A DNA stretch of 5,813 nucleotides from Patescibacteria group bacterium. Its GTDB lineage: Bacteria > Patescibacteriota > Gracilibacteria > BD1-5 > UBA6164. Positions within the stretch are counted from its first letter, which is position 1. Each line of letters begins with the position of its first letter. Below, piece after piece: positions 1-5,813 of the stretch. The notes under the pieces are model-generated. The model was not told the origin of the DNA. It worked only from the letters and a program-made list of their open reading frames with translations, and searched no databases. The stretch covers positions 1-5,813 of the forward strand of contig JAAZVM010000029.1 in the NCBI GenBank assembly GCA_018623505.1. Reading direction: 5' to 3'. Made by a program: the position numbers and the translations under genes.

Positions 1-109
1 GTATAACTTTTTTATTATTTTTTATAGAATTTTCTATAGCTTCAAGCAAAGTATTTGAAAGATATTTATTAACTTTTGATTTATCCTGATTTAAATTTAC
101 TAAAAGCAT
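1..109 (-). CDS. PriA-like helicase C-terminal region (partial, N-terminus only)
   Basis: The first 36 residues are visible, starting MLLVNLNQDKSKVNKY and ending ENSIKNNKKVI at the window edge. The order hydrophobic strand, acidic/basic turn, 'LSNTLLEAIENSIKNNKKVI' resembles the part of PriA (primosomal replication-restart helicase) just before its NRRG motif, where the family reads roughly 'LS..L..AI...L..G.Q.ILF'. In PriA this lies after the ATPase half. Here it is the very start of the protein: an in-frame TAA at 127-125 blocks upstream extension and ATG at 109 is the first start. The gene is therefore either a short PriA variant lacking the N-terminal half, a broken copy, or an unrelated protein. 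No TGA codon occurs in the visible part. It is divergent from the small RNA promoter at 151-179. Identity is inferred from a short stretch. Confidence 0.45.
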   Translation of the reverse strand, partial: MLLVNLNQDKSKVNKYLSNTLLEAIENSIKNNKKVI

Positions 110-150
110 AGTATTTTTTAAGTTTTAATTAATTTTTATTTTACAAAAAT

Positions 151-179
151 TTGCAAAAAACAAAAATTTAGTTTAATAT
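151..179 (+). promoter_or_regulatory. Promoter of the anti-SD-loop RNA
   Basis: A -35 box TTGCAA (151-156) and a -10 box TAATAT (174-179) are separated by exactly 17 bp. The predicted transcription start 6-7 nt downstream is A185 or G186, which is also the first base of the long hairpin of the downstream RNA. The coincidence of spacing and hairpin start is the main support. The -35 hexamer is palindromic, so it could in principle also serve the divergent gene at 109. Confidence 0.62.
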
Positions 180-184
180 ATATT

Positions 185-249
185 AGAGATATCGCAACGG
201 TGTAAAGTTTCCTCCTTTCACTTTATACTGTTCTTTATCTCTTTTTTTG
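185..249 (+). ncRNA. Candidate small RNA: single hairpin with an anti-Shine-Dalgarno-like loop
   Basis: The predicted transcript folds into one long hairpin. The outer stem AGAGATA (185-191) pairs with TATCTCT (236-242). A small internal loop follows (192-195 against 233-235). A 12-bp upper stem (196-207 with 221-232, including two G-U pairs) closes a 13-nt loop TTTCCTCCTTTCA (208-220). A run of T at 242-248 follows the outer stem at once, so the whole RNA also has the form of an intrinsic terminator. The loop holds CCTCCTTTC, identical to the 3' tail of many 16S rRNAs, which could pair with GGAGG-type ribosome binding sites. The structure and promoter are seen in the sequence; regulation of translation by the loop is inference. 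I do not recognise it as a known RNA family. It could instead be an attenuating leader of the gene at 304. Confidence 0.6.
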
Positions 250-303
250 TGTTTAAAATATAAAAATGATATCATATATTTAGTAATATATAATTATAAT
301 ATT

Positions 304-1077
304 TTGGATTATAAAAAAATAGAAAAAGAAAACATACTTCTTAAAAAGAAACTAGAAGTAGCAAAGCTTTGGATGGAGAAAGAAGTAAAAAATCAGATTA
401 AAATAATTTCAAAAAACAAAATTTCAAACTCGGTTTGAGAAGAAAAAAATACTTTTTTTTCTGAAAATATAGATGAAATAGTAAAGGGAAGTGTAGCTTC
501 ATTTTTTTGAGAACTTATACTTTTAAATACTCCAGATTTTGTTGTAGAAAATATGGTATCAGCTGAACTTCAGTTTTATCATCTAAGGCAAAACAAATCA
601 TTAGATGGCTTGTGAGTTATAACTTCTTATCAAAAATCTTTAGATTATATAATAGAAAATTATATAACTAAATGATTTAGAAAATTTGCAAATAAGTCAT
701 GACAAAATTACCTTAGAAAAAATGACCCTCTAGAAAAAACTTTAAATATGGTCGTAAATAAAGGTTATATTCTATGAGTTTCTAGGCTTTATCATCTTCT
801 TTCACTTTTAAAGTTTGATAAAGAGTATTATGATTATGTTTCTTGTTTTAGATATTATTTAGATAAAAATACTTACATAAAAGAAGTCTTGCTTTCAGAT
901 GATTTTTTTTACTTACTATGAGATTTAGTAAAACTTGAAGTTTTTTGAAGGAAAAGACATATAGGGAAGATAAGTTATGATGAAACTAAAAAATCTAGGG
1001 AAATATTAGTTTGATGACTAAAAAATCATAAAAGTATAATTTTTATGCTTATAGAAATGAATCAAGTTGATATATAA
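304..1077 (+). CDS. Hypothetical protein with helical, probably coiled-coil N-terminus
   Basis: About 257 residues when TGA is glycine; ten TGA codons occur, the first at 436-438 and a tandem pair near the end. Four glycines use GGN. Residues 1-40 are a charged amphipathic helix (DYKKIEKENILLKKKLEVAKLWMEKEV in pieces), likely a coiled coil. The rest is a soluble, mainly helical protein rich in Tyr, Phe and Lys, with no recognised catalytic motif, signal peptide or membrane segment. I do not recognise the family. Start choice: TTG at 304 keeps the whole helix. TTG at 247 would lie in the T-run of the upstream RNA and add a low-complexity stretch. The first in-frame ATG is at 373 and would give 234 residues. 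No ribosome binding site is visible. The gene stands alone and its stop overlaps a strong terminator. Confidence 0.72.
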
Positions 1078-1108
1078 AAAAAGTCTTTTTTGATAAAAGA
1101 CTTTTTTT
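1076..1108 (+). terminator. Intrinsic terminator after the hypothetical gene
   Basis: A perfect 14-bp stem pairs AAAAAAAGTCTTTT (1076-1089) with AAAAGACTTTTTTT (1095-1108) around the loop TTGAT. The 3' arm ends in seven T. It begins inside the TAA stop codon of the preceding gene. Confidence 0.85.
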
Positions 1109-1116
1109 ATTATAAT
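1090..1116 (+). promoter_or_regulatory. Possible promoter of the rsmI operon, embedded in the preceding terminator
   Basis: A perfect TATAAT lies at 1111-1116 and TTGATA, which matches five of six -35 bases, at 1090-1095 in the terminator loop. The 15-bp spacing is short; an 18-bp alternative would use a weak T-rich -35. A start near 1123 would leave a leader of about 23 nt before the rsmI ATG. Confidence 0.35.
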
Positions 1117-1145
1117 CTTTAAAATTTAAATATTAAAAATTACAA

Positions 1146-1823
1146 ATGTTATACATAGTATCAACACCAATCGGAAATCTAGATGATATCACTTATAGGG
1201 CAGTAAAAACTTTAAATGAAGTTGATTCTATAGCTTGTGAAGATACTAGAACTAGTTCTACTTTACTAAATCATTATAATATAAAAAAACCACTTATAAG
1301 TTTTCATAGTCATTCAGGAAAAACTAAAACAGATAAGATTATAGAACAATTAAAGCAAGGTCAAAACATAGCTCTTATAAGTGATGCGGGTACACCTTGA
1401 TTCTCTGATCCAGGTTATGTTCTTATAAAAGAAGCTATATTAAATGATATAGAAGTTGTGCCAATTCCTTGAGTAACAGCCTTTGCTACAGCTCTAATGT
1501 GAAGTGGTAAACAAATGAATCACTTCTTATACTTATGATTTCTGCCTGTTAAAAAATGAAGACAAACACTTTTTAAAAGTTTAGTAGAAAGAAAAAATAG
1601 TAAATCATGACTTGAAACTGTAGTTATTTATGAATCTGTTCATAGAATAATAAAAACAATAACAGAAATCTGAACATACTTTTGAAATGATCATGAAATA
1701 GTTATATGAAGAGAACTTACAAAAAAATTTGAAGAGTTTAAAAGATGAACAGTAGAGGAAGTATTAAATCAATTTGAATCAGATACATCAAAAATAAAGT
1801 GAGAATTTGTAGTAATATTCTAA
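1146..1823 (+). CDS. rsmI: 16S rRNA (cytidine(1402)-2'-O)-methyltransferase RsmI
   Basis: RsmI uses S-adenosylmethionine to methylate the 2'-O of C1402 in the decoding centre of 16S rRNA; it acts in the cytoplasm. The protein is 225 residues. Visible family motifs in order are STPIGNLDDITYRA at the N-terminus, CEDTRTSSTLL (residues 31-41), ISDAGTPGFSDPG (79-91), PGVTAFATAL, FLYLGFLPVKKGR, VIYESVHRI and GRELTKKFEEF. This covers the tetrapyrrole-methylase fold. RsmI of E. coli is about 286 residues, so the C-terminal extension is missing, as is common in short bacterial homologues. Eleven TGA codons are read as glycine, several at invariant glycines; without recoding the frame would stop at residue 85. 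There is no Shine-Dalgarno sequence upstream of ATG 1146. It is followed after 4 nt by the 91-aa gene, so the two are probably co-transcribed. Confidence 0.95.
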
Positions 1824-1827
1824 AAAT

Positions 1828-2103
1828 ATGAAATTAAGTCTAAGTCAGGATAAGAGAAAACTTTTTATAAAAACCTCATTACGGAATAGCTGTATTGAGT
1901 TTTTTAAACAAAAAAAAGATATAGATATAACAAGTTATCTAGTTTCTATAAATATAAAATGAAGAGAAATTATCCTAAAATCAAGTTCTCCAATTATAAA
2001 GTCAGAACTTAATAATTATAAGCAAGAGGTAAGTAATTTATTTTTGTCCAAGATAGAAAAAATAGAGTTAAAGTCTTATGATTTTGATATAAAATTTATA
2101 TAA
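1828..2103 (+). CDS. Small DUF721/DciA-like protein
   Basis: A 91-residue basic protein with one TGA glycine (in IKGRE). The second half has the pattern of the DUF721 (DciA-like) core: a strand INIKGREIILKSSSPIIKSEL, then a helix NNYKQEVSNLFLSKI, then a closing strand KSYDFDIKFI. Known members help load the replicative helicase DnaB, and short relatives of unknown role are common in CPR genomes. The match is by pattern only, so a different small nucleic-acid-binding fold is possible. ATG 1828 is the only sensible start, 4 nt after the rsmI stop. It contains a CGG arginine codon (1882-1884), which is rare in code-25 genomes. Confidence 0.7.
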
Positions 2104-2104
2104 A

Positions 2105-2153
2105 AAAAAAGTCCCAACTTTTTAGTTTTTACTATTAGTTTTGGGGCTTTTTT
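2105..2153. terminator. Bidirectional terminator between convergent transcripts
   Basis: A stem pairs an A-run plus GTCCCAA (2105-2117) with TTGGGGC plus a T-run (2141-2153), including one G-U pair. The loop of about 23 nt may pair further (ACT/AGT). T-runs flank it on both strands, so it can end the rsmI transcript on plus and the 74-aa gene on minus, whose TAA (2154-2152) overlaps the stem. Confidence 0.8.
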
Positions 2154-2376
2154 AATTAATACTTCAGTATACTATTCAGTTTATAATTATATATTTATCA
2201 TCAGAGCTTTTAGCTTCTATAATAGATGCTTTCATATAATTACTGTTTGCTTTATTTTGATTAGTTAATTCTCAAGCTGATACCACAAGTAATGCAATTA
2301 TAACTACTATTGAAGTTGAGCTTTTGATTTTTGTATCTATTAAATTCTGTAATTTCTTTAAATTTTTTAAAAACAT
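2152..2376 (-). CDS. Small single-pass membrane protein, 74 aa
   Basis: Translated with TGA as glycine (three cases) this gives 74 residues. A basic, helical N-terminus (MFLKNLKKLQ..) precedes one hydrophobic segment SIVVIIALLVVSAG at about residues 22-35. A short polar tail follows with a possible beta pair (DDKYIIINGIVYGSIN). The charge pattern suggests a cytoplasmic N-terminus and an exterior C-terminus, or a cleaved signal peptide. I do not recognise the family. It lies downstream of the korB terminator, so it probably has its own promoter, and it ends in the shared bidirectional terminator. It was hidden to the standard code because TGA comes early in the C-terminal half. Confidence 0.62.
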
Positions 2377-2402
2377 CTTTTTATAAATATTATATATTAT
2401 TT

Positions 2403-2433
2403 ATATTAAAACATATATGCTTTTAAAAAGCAA
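2403..2433 (-). promoter_or_regulatory. Weak candidate promoter for the 74-aa membrane protein
   Basis: On the minus strand TTGCTT (2433-2428) and TAATAT (2408-2403) are separated by 19 bp, about 27 nt before the ATG at 2376. The -35 overlaps the T-run of the korB terminator. A palindrome GCTTTTTAAAAGC (2431-2419) lies between the boxes and could be an operator or chance in AT-rich DNA. Confidence 0.27.
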
Positions 2434-2460
2434 AAAAATCACTATTTTTAGTGATTTTTT
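2433..2460 (-). terminator. Terminator of the korA-korB operon
   Basis: A 12-bp perfect stem pairs AAAAAATCACTA (2433-2444) with TAGTGATTTTTT (2449-2460) around a 4-nt loop. T-runs flank both sides. Read on minus it directly follows korB, whose TAA (2461-2459) overlaps its first base pairs. Confidence 0.82.
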
Positions 2461-3061
2461 ACCATCTTTTGAAGCTTGGACAAGCTTGGTGTACATTTAC
2501 AAGTGAAAATCATTTATGATTTATGGCTTCTTTTATAATCTCAACCATTTCCATAAACTTTATACTATCAGCAGTTTTTGCGAAACTACATCATGCATTT
2601 TTAGCTATTTCAATTGGGTTAAATGGATTTGAAGTATTTCAATTTGGAGTTGTCTTTGTCTTTGCTCAAATTGGTGTAGTTGGACTTGCTTGTCAAGTAG
2701 TAAGTGCATAGTTTTCATTATCCATAACTATATAAGTTATATCCAAATCTCTTTTACAAGCATGTATAAAATGCCCCATTCAAATACCATAACCATCTCA
2801 GTCTCAACCGGTAGCTAAAACTGTAAGTTCTGGGTTTGCCATTTTTACTCAAGTTGCAAAGGGAAGGGTTCTTCCATGAAGAGTTTCCGCTGCATAACCA
2901 TCTATATATTGACTAGCTTTTCAACTACAACCAACTCAAGAAACAACTACTCTGTTATGTGATTCTATTCATAATTGCTCAAAAGCTTTTTTGATAGCTC
3001 ATATAATCAAAGTATCTCCACAACCTGGACACCATTGTATGTTATTTAATCAAGATCTCAT
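2459..3061 (-). CDS. korB: 2-oxoacid:ferredoxin oxidoreductase, beta subunit (short form)
   Basis: The beta subunit binds thiamine diphosphate and a 4Fe-4S cluster and oxidatively decarboxylates a 2-oxoacid to acyl-CoA, passing electrons to ferredoxin. The 200-residue product shows WCPGCGD (C11, C14), SGVGCSGKA (C45), HGRTLPFATGVKMANP, the thiamine-diphosphate motif GDGDGYGIGMGHF (86-98) with DNENYALTTGQASPTTP after it, and HQACPSF (C194). All four likely cluster cysteines are present. Fourteen TGA codons are read as glycine, including those of the cofactor motif. Family members usually continue 70-100 residues beyond the last cysteine; here the gene stops six residues after it, on a terminator. 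The ATG overlaps the end of the kinase gene by 20 nt, so translation is probably coupled. The substrate (2-oxoglutarate, pyruvate or other) cannot be told from sequence; korB is the nearest family name. Confidence 0.9.
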
Positions 3062-3590
3062 TTTTTATTTTATTTATTATATTATCTAACTGTAAGTATA
3101 AATCTTCTAGAGATTTGTCGTTTATTATTTTATAATCTGAAAAATTTTTTATCTTTTCTAAATCTTCAGTCCGTTCTTTCTTTAAAAAACTCTCATATTC
3201 TTTTAGATTTTTTGGGTCTCACTGTTTATTTCTTTTAATTAATCTATCAACAGATTTTTCTTTATCAGATTCTACATAGATTAGTATAAAATTTGAATTA
3301 CTTTTTAAAAAACTAGCTTGTTCAAAAACTCTTATTCAGGATATTATTCATTTTGAATTAATCTCTTTTATTAATATTTCAGCAATTGCTTTTCTTCAAT
3401 AAATTTCATCTAATTCTTTTGAAATACTTATTAAGTTTTCTCTATTTATTTCTATATTTCTTTCATTTGCAATTTTCTTTAAAACATCGCTATTTTCAAA
3501 TATATCAATTTTTAATCTACTAGATATATAATTTGCTATAGTTGTTTTTCAACATGATAGATTTCAAGCAATTCAAATTATAAATTTCAT
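3042..3590 (-). CDS. P-loop kinase, dephospho-CoA kinase / nucleotide kinase-like
   Basis: A 182-residue P-loop NTPase. The Walker A motif is GNLSCGKTT (residues 9-17) after the strand KFIIGIA. A helical insert follows, then the strand of the Walker B region (KGIISGIRVFEQASFL), FILIYVESDKEKSVDRLIKRN, a lid-like QGDPKNLKEYESFLKKERTE, and a final strand DYKIINDKSLEDL. This order fits the dephospho-CoA kinase/nucleoside monophosphate kinase group, close to the 'AAA family ATPase' members of archaea and CPR. The lid and the ND.S.E.L ending are typical. The substrate is not determined; dephospho-CoA would fit the CoA-using neighbours but that is inference. All seven glycines, including those of the P-loop, are TGA. 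A CGG codon is at 3173-3171. It starts 4 nt after korA and overlaps korB. Confidence 0.85.
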
Positions 3591-3594
3591 ACTT

Positions 3595-5256
3595 TTATTT
3601 TAATTCATTAAAATCCTCTATATAGAAAGGGAATAGGTCATACTTTCTTAAGTTTGATATTTTAAGTCAATCTATGTACTTAAGACCTAACTCTTTAGTT
3701 AGATAGTTTTCAATTTGTCATGAGTAGTTATTTTCTACAAAGATTAGTTCTTTTTTATCTTTTATTTCTTCTCTTAGTCTTTCATCTATTGGTTTTAAAA
3801 ATTTTATTATTATTAAACCATAATTTCTATTATGTTTTATGAATTCTTTTGCAGTATAGCTTGTAAAAGATGTTACAACTAGCATTTTCTCAGCTTCTGG
3901 ATTTACTATTTCATATCATTTATATCATTCTTTTTTGAAAAAGTTTTCAAGTTTTTTGAATCTCTTTTCTGTGAATAACTTTTTAAGTTCTGGATCTTCA
4001 CTAGTAGCTCAAAACTCATCGTGCTCATAACTTGTAGCTATAAAATCACCATTTTTAGTTCAAACTTTTACTCTAGGAGATACTCCTGAATCATTTAATT
4101 CATATCTTTTATAATCTATAGGTGGATTTTCAAGCATAACTCATCTATCTATTTCTGGACTTTCTAGTTTATTAACTGTTCAAAGTAGTTCACTACTTTG
4201 TTTATCCATAAGCATTATAACTTGAGTTTGATATTTATCAGCTATATTTAATGCAAGTCATCAGAAATAATGAGCTTCTTCTAGGTTTGAAGGGTACATA
4301 ACTACATGCTCGAAATCTCAAAAAGTAGGATTTAAAGCATAGTTTATGTCTCAAGCTTCATGAAAAGTAGGAGTTCAAGTACTTGGTCCAGCTCTTTGAG
4401 AAAGTACTACTGTGATTGGGAATTCAGCTTGTACTGCAAAACTTAATGCTTCACTCATAAGTGCAAATCATCAACCACTAGTTCAACTCATTGCTCTAGC
4501 TCAAGTAAAGCTTGCTCACAGAGCTGAATTTATAACTGCTATTTCATCTTCATTTTGTATATATCTTACTCTTCCATCTTTTATTACTTCTGTAAGTATA
4601 GTTGATGCTGGAGTCATTGGGTATGCACTATAAAATTCAAGTCATCATTCTATAGCTCACTTTGTAAGAGATTTATTACCAAATATTAACTCTTTAGCTT
4701 CTCAAACTTTCTCAATTTTTATTGAAGCTTTTTCTTTTATGTTATATGTTTCAAATATATTTTTTACTATATTTTTATTATGATTAACAGTATCTTCTCA
4801 CTTTCTAGAGAAAATAATTTCTATTTTGTTTAGGATTATTTCTATATCAAGATTTAGATATTTTGCATAAATTCAAAGTAGATAAGTATTATCATATTTA
4901 TCTGCTATTTCAAGATCTAGTATGTTATAAGAATCTAAACTGATTCATTTATCTTCTATTTTTTTTAGCCATTTTGAATTAACTATTATAGTGGCTCATT
5001 TTTTTAGACTAGATAGTTGTTTTTCTAAACTTTCAGCATTGAAAGCAAGAACTATATCTACATGCTTTGTAAGAAAAAATTCATTATTATCAGATATATT
5101 TACATCAAAGAAATTAACTCATCATTTTATTCTAGATTCGTATTCTATATCACTTATCAGATCATATCAAAGCTCTGCATAAAGCTCAGCTATAATATCT
5201 ACAGTTGAGTTTACTCATGCTCAAGCAGGTCATGTAATTCTAGTATTTAAATTCAT
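3595..5256 (-). CDS. korA: 2-oxoacid:ferredoxin oxidoreductase, fused gamma-alpha subunit
   Basis: The alpha subunit pairs with KorB to oxidise a 2-oxoacid with CoA and reduce ferredoxin. The product is 553 residues, the usual size of the gamma-alpha fusion. Residues 1-175 are the gamma domain, with GPAGAGVNST (9-18) and ESRIKGGVNFF (40-50). A linker follows. The alpha pyrimidine-binding domain begins near 185 with GGLEFYSAYPMTPAST (204-219). It carries EDEIAVINSALGASFTGA (236-253), SGTSGGGFALMSEAL (257-271) and RAGPSTGTPT (288-297). A C-terminal domain from about 410 ends with VVTSFTSYTAKEF and LIFVENNYSGQIENYL. No ferredoxin-type cysteine motif is present, so electrons leave through KorB. 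About 32 codons are TGA for glycine, four of them in tandem pairs. It starts 5 nt after the 80-aa gene and shows no ribosome binding site. 2-oxoglutarate is likely but not proven as substrate. Confidence 0.93.
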
Positions 5257-5261
5257 TTATA

Positions 5262-5504
5262 TTAATTATTAATTTCTAATGTTTCAATTGTTTCTCAAGT
5301 AGAGTTAAGTTCTCAAGAGCTTGTTTCTAAGCTTCCAGAATAACTATTCATAAGTTCTTGAAGCTCTTGAATTTGTTCAGGAGTTAGCTCTACATTTTGA
5401 GTATTATTTCAAAATATAAACAATAAACTAGTTCATACTATAGAGATAATTATTCACAATAATGCAAGAGTAGCCATTATTTTTGCTGCTATTTTGTTTT
5501 TCAT
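5262..5504 (-). CDS. Small single-pass membrane protein, 80 aa
   Basis: An 80-residue product with five TGA glycines. A short basic N-terminus (MKNKIAAK) leads into one long hydrophobic helix, about residues 9-32 (IMATLALLGIIISIVG then TSLLFIFG). The tail begins NNTQNVELTPEQIQELQEL, a predicted acidic helix, and ends in a Ser/Thr/Glu/Gly-rich stretch. A membrane anchor with an exterior acidic tail is likely. I do not recognise the family and see no catalytic residues. It sits between an unidentified ORF (2-nt gap) and korA (5-nt gap), so it is co-transcribed with the oxidoreductase genes; a working link to them is only inference. Confidence 0.75.
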
Positions 5505-5506
5505 TT

Positions 5507-5813
5507 TTAGTTATTTATATCATTTAAAATTTCGTTTATATTATCTATATGTGAAGTTTTTCATAATTTTTCTTCATTTCAGACTTTTATTGATGTTACA
5601 AATTTTGATTTTACAGCTATTTTTAGATTATTACTATATAGATAATATTTTTGATCTTTTCTATTGTATTCTATTTTATCTATGTCAATTATATAACCAA
5701 TTAAGTCATATCAATAAATAATATTTTTAATTATTTCTTCTATTTCTATTATTTCTTTTTCCAAGTTATCTATAGAGATTTCTCAAATTATATTTACTTT
5801 ATTTCATCATAAA
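5507..5813 (-). CDS. Unidentified protein, C-terminal part (partial at window edge)
   Basis: The last 102 codons of a gene that begins outside the window. Four to six TGA codons are read as glycine, including two at the edge and those in KVGNEEKLGK. The sequence alternates short strands (KVNIIGEISI, YDLIGYIIDID, YYLYSNNLKIAVKSKFVTSIKVG) with acidic helices (NLEKEIIEIEEIIKNI and HIDNINEILNDINN). No membrane segment, signal or known motif is visible in this part. The layout of strand, acidic helix and strand is reminiscent of the C-terminus of divisome proteins of the FtsQ/DivIB type, but the resemblance is too weak to name it. It is the first visible gene of the tight minus-strand operon. Confidence 0.6.

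Larger units (their letters stand above)
110..303. other. Divergent intergenic region
   Basis: Apart from the promoter and small RNA this stretch has no coding potential. Between 250 and 303 there is only AT-rich sequence, which could hold a promoter of the hypothetical gene at 304, but many A/T matches make any one box arbitrary. Confidence 0.5.

Noticed and set aside
211..219. CCTCCTTTC as the 3' end of a 16S rRNA gene
   Set aside because: None of the conserved upstream 16S sequence (such as the GGATCA before it) is present; the string lies in the loop of an independent hairpin.
207..220. GGAGG on the minus strand as a ribosome binding site
   Set aside because: The only nearby minus-strand start, TTG at 197-195, runs into TAA after four codons.
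247..303. TTG at 247 as the start of the hypothetical protein
   Set aside because: It sits inside the T-run of the upstream RNA and would add a low-complexity Ile/Tyr/Asn stretch; TTG 304 or ATG 373 is more likely.
1146..1400. RsmI as a pseudogene broken by a premature TGA
   Set aside because: Downstream motifs continue in frame to a TAA at family length, with all eleven TGAs fitting glycine.
2523..2711. Plus-strand reading frame of 62 codons
   Set aside because: It lies opposite korB, which has clear family motifs; it is an antisense shadow.
4412..5182. Two plus-strand reading frames (4412-4633, 4991-5182)
   Set aside because: Both are antisense to korA and have no recognisable protein character.
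5494..5721. Plus-strand hydrophobic reading frame of 75 codons
   Set aside because: It is opposite the partial minus-strand ORF; its Leu/Phe/Tyr richness is the mirror of an AT-rich Lys/Asn/Ile-rich gene.
1..5813. CRISPR arrays, tRNA genes, insertion sequences
   Set aside because: No regularly spaced direct repeats, no cloverleaf with a T-loop GTTCRA, and no transposase motifs were seen on either strand.

Overview
The window reads as Absconditabacteria/Gracilibacteria-type DNA (Candidate Phyla Radiation). It is very AT-rich, and it only makes sense if TGA is read as glycine (genetic code 25). Read that way, RsmI, both subunits of a 2-oxoacid:ferredoxin oxidoreductase, a P-loop kinase and several small proteins become open from start to stop. 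The recoded TGAs fall on conserved family glycines, for example in the RsmI GTPGFSDPG and PGVTA motifs and the thiamine-diphosphate motif GDGDGYG. TGG is kept for tryptophan. No gene start has a clear Shine-Dalgarno sequence.

Layout. On the far left (1-109, minus) is the start of a gene that looks like the C-terminal half of PriA. Next to it, divergently, is a well-formed promoter (TTGCAA, 17 bp, TAATAT) driving a predicted RNA of about 65 nt (185-249). This RNA is one long hairpin ending in a U-run. Its 13-nt apical loop carries CCUCCUUUC, the same string as the anti-Shine-Dalgarno tail of 16S rRNA. A hypothetical protein with a helical N-terminus follows (304-1077, plus) and ends in its own terminator. 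Then come rsmI (1146-1823) and a 91-aa DUF721/DciA-like protein (1828-2103), very likely one transcript, closed by a terminator that can work in both directions.

The right two thirds is all minus strand. A compact operon runs from 5813 down to about 2433: an unidentified partial ORF, an 80-aa single-pass membrane protein, korA (a gamma-alpha fusion), a dephospho-CoA-kinase-like P-loop kinase, and korB. It ends in a hairpin terminator. Gaps are 2, 5 and 4 nt, and the kinase overlaps korB by 20 nt. A separate 74-aa single-pass membrane protein (2376-2152) follows and shares the bidirectional terminator.

Togetherness. KorA and KorB would form a CoA- and thiamine-diphosphate-dependent oxidoreductase that moves electrons from a 2-oxoacid to ferredoxin. 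A kinase lies between its two subunit genes, and KorB stops immediately after its last Fe-S cysteine. RsmI methylates 16S rRNA in the decoding region. The most novel candidate is the small RNA with the exposed anti-SD-like loop.
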